A stretch of 8,981 bases of DNA from Alphaproteobacteria bacterium (GTDB lineage Bacteria > Pseudomonadota > Alphaproteobacteria > UBA9219): the NCBI GenBank assembly GCA_028716765.1, contig JAQUPC010000089.1:1-8981 (forward strand), written 5' to 3'. The translations under genes and the position numbers were made by a program. Shown piece after piece: positions 8,201-8,981 of this stretch; positions within the stretch are counted from its first letter, which is position 1; every line of letters starts with the position of its first letter. The notes under the pieces are model-generated. The model did not search any database and was not told the origin of the DNA. It saw only the letters and a program-made list of their open reading frames with translations.

Positions 8201-8208
8201 GTAAGCAA
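8181..8208 (-). promoter_or_regulatory. Possible fadN promoter
   Basis: On the minus strand TTGCTT (8203-8208) and TATGAA (8181-8186) are 16 bases apart. Transcription would begin near 8174, in the middle of the palindrome at 8162-8180, leaving a leader of about 100 bases before the fadN start. This would overlap the proposed asd promoter face to face. A second -35-like TTGACT lies further downstream on the same strand but lacks a good -10, so the assignment is tentative. Confidence 0.25.
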
Positions 8209-8234
8209 AACAATGAACAAACGCGAGAATCGAT

Positions 8235-8981
8235 ATGAAAGATTTTAAAGTAGCTATTGTCGGCGCCACGGGCGCCGTTGGTCAGGAAATCCTTAAAACG
8301 CTGGCCGAACGCGAATTTCCCGTAAGCGAGGCCTTTGCGCTGGCTTCCAGCAAGTCGGCCGGAGGCGAAGTCAGCTTCGGCGAAAATCAGGTGCTCAAGG
8401 TTCAAGACCTTGCCAAGTTCGATTTCAAGGGCGTCGATATCTGCCTGTCCTCGGCGGGCGCCAAGATCTCGGCCGATTTCGCGCCGCGCGCGGCGGCGGA
8501 GGGTTGCGTCGTCATCGACAACACGTCGCAGTTCCGCATGGACCCCGACGTGCCACTGGTCGTGCCTGAAGTGAATCCGCAAGCCCTTGCCGATTATAAA
8601 AGACGCAACATCATCGCCAACCCCAATTGCTCGACGATTCAGATGGTGGTGGCCCTGAAGCCGCTGCACGATCTTGCGAAAATCCGCCGCATTGTCGTGT
8701 CGACCTATCAGGCCGTTTCGGGCGCGGGGCGTGAGGCTATGGACGAGCTGTTCAGGCAAACGCGCGCTGTTTTTGTGAATGACGCGATCGTGAAAGAAGT
8801 CTTTCACAAGCAAATCGCCTTCAACGTCATTCCGCAAATCGACGTGTTCATGGACGACGCCTCGACAAAGGAAGAATGGAAAATGGTGGTTGAGACCAAG
8901 AAAATCCTCGACCCCAAGATCAAGGTGACGGCGACCTGCGTGCGCGTGCCCGTGTTTATCGGCCATTCCGAAGCGGTGAAC
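8235..8981 (+). CDS. asd: Aspartate-semialdehyde dehydrogenase (3' truncated)
   Basis: The enzyme reduces L-aspartyl-4-phosphate with NADPH to L-aspartate 4-semialdehyde. This is the branch-point step toward lysine/diaminopimelate (and so peptidoglycan), threonine and methionine. The frame runs without a stop from the ATG at 8235 to the right edge, 249 codons; the family is about 340 residues, so roughly 90 C-terminal residues are missing. The NADP-binding GATGAVG is at 10-16. A phosphate-contacting Arg is in SQFRMDPDVP (Arg101). The nucleophile Cys132 is in NPNCSTIQ, Gln159 in YQAVSGAG, and Arg237 and the catalytic His244 are in RVPVFIGHSEAVN. All catalytic residues are therefore inside the window. 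The start is supported by the N-terminal beta strand MKDFKVAIVGATG. The ribosome binding site is weak (GAGA at 8225-8228, 6 bases away). It is transcribed divergently from fadN across 163 bases. An 11-codon ORF overlaps its start in another frame. Confidence 0.95.
   Translation, partial: MKDFKVAIVGATGAVGQEILKTLAEREFPVSEAFALASSKSAGGEVSFGENQVLKVQDLAKFDFKGVDICLSSAGAKISADFAPRAAAEGCVVIDNTSQFRMDPDVPLVVPEVNPQALADYKRRNIIANPNCSTIQMVVALKPLHDLAKIRRIVVSTYQAVSGAGREAMDELFRQTRAVFVNDAIVKEVFHKQIAFNVIPQIDVFMDDASTKEEWKMVVETKKILDPKIKVTATCVRVPVFIGHSEAVN

Noticed and set aside
8196..8966. 256-codon minus-strand open frame at the right end
   Set aside because: It mirrors asd, whose plus-strand frame has the full set of aspartate-semialdehyde dehydrogenase motifs. 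The antisense product resembles nothing known.

Overview
The window looks like ordinary chromosomal DNA of a moderately GC-rich alphaproteobacterium. The evidence is the protein sequences. The SMC protein has the compact hinge and the GLHARRHEAELKL stretch typical of that class, and the chemoreceptor signalling domain is of alphaproteobacterial style. No mobile element, CRISPR array, rRNA or tRNA gene was seen. The species cannot be named from this sequence.

Layout, left to right. Bases 1-3362 (+) hold the chromosome-condensation ATPase SMC, cut by the window edge so that its Walker A segment is missing. Forty-five bases later, 3408-3824 (+) encodes a 138-residue single-domain bacteriohemerythrin with all seven di-iron ligands. 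It converges, with a 6-base gap, on a membrane chemoreceptor (methyl-accepting chemotaxis protein) at 3831-5522 (-). A spacer of about 220 bases with an AT-rich core separates the receptor from a long fatty-acid oxidation gene at 5741-8071 (-). That gene encodes a FadN-type fusion of 3-hydroxyacyl-CoA dehydrogenase (first) and enoyl-CoA hydratase (second). It has a very strong ribosome binding site. A 163-base divergent intergenic region follows, containing a 19-base imperfect palindrome and weak overlapping promoter-like elements. Last is aspartate-semialdehyde dehydrogenase (asd), 8235 to the right edge (+), truncated at its 3' end just after the catalytic histidine.

The genes do not form one pathway: they cover chromosome segregation, oxygen binding, chemotaxis, beta-oxidation and amino-acid/peptidoglycan precursor synthesis. 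Two links deserve thought. One is the oxygen-binding hemerythrin tail-to-tail with a chemoreceptor. The other is the shared control region between fadN and asd. I found no convincing new biological system. The findings are modest: regulatory palindromes, an overlapping mini-ORF, an orphan fadN, and some non-standard residues in SMC motifs.
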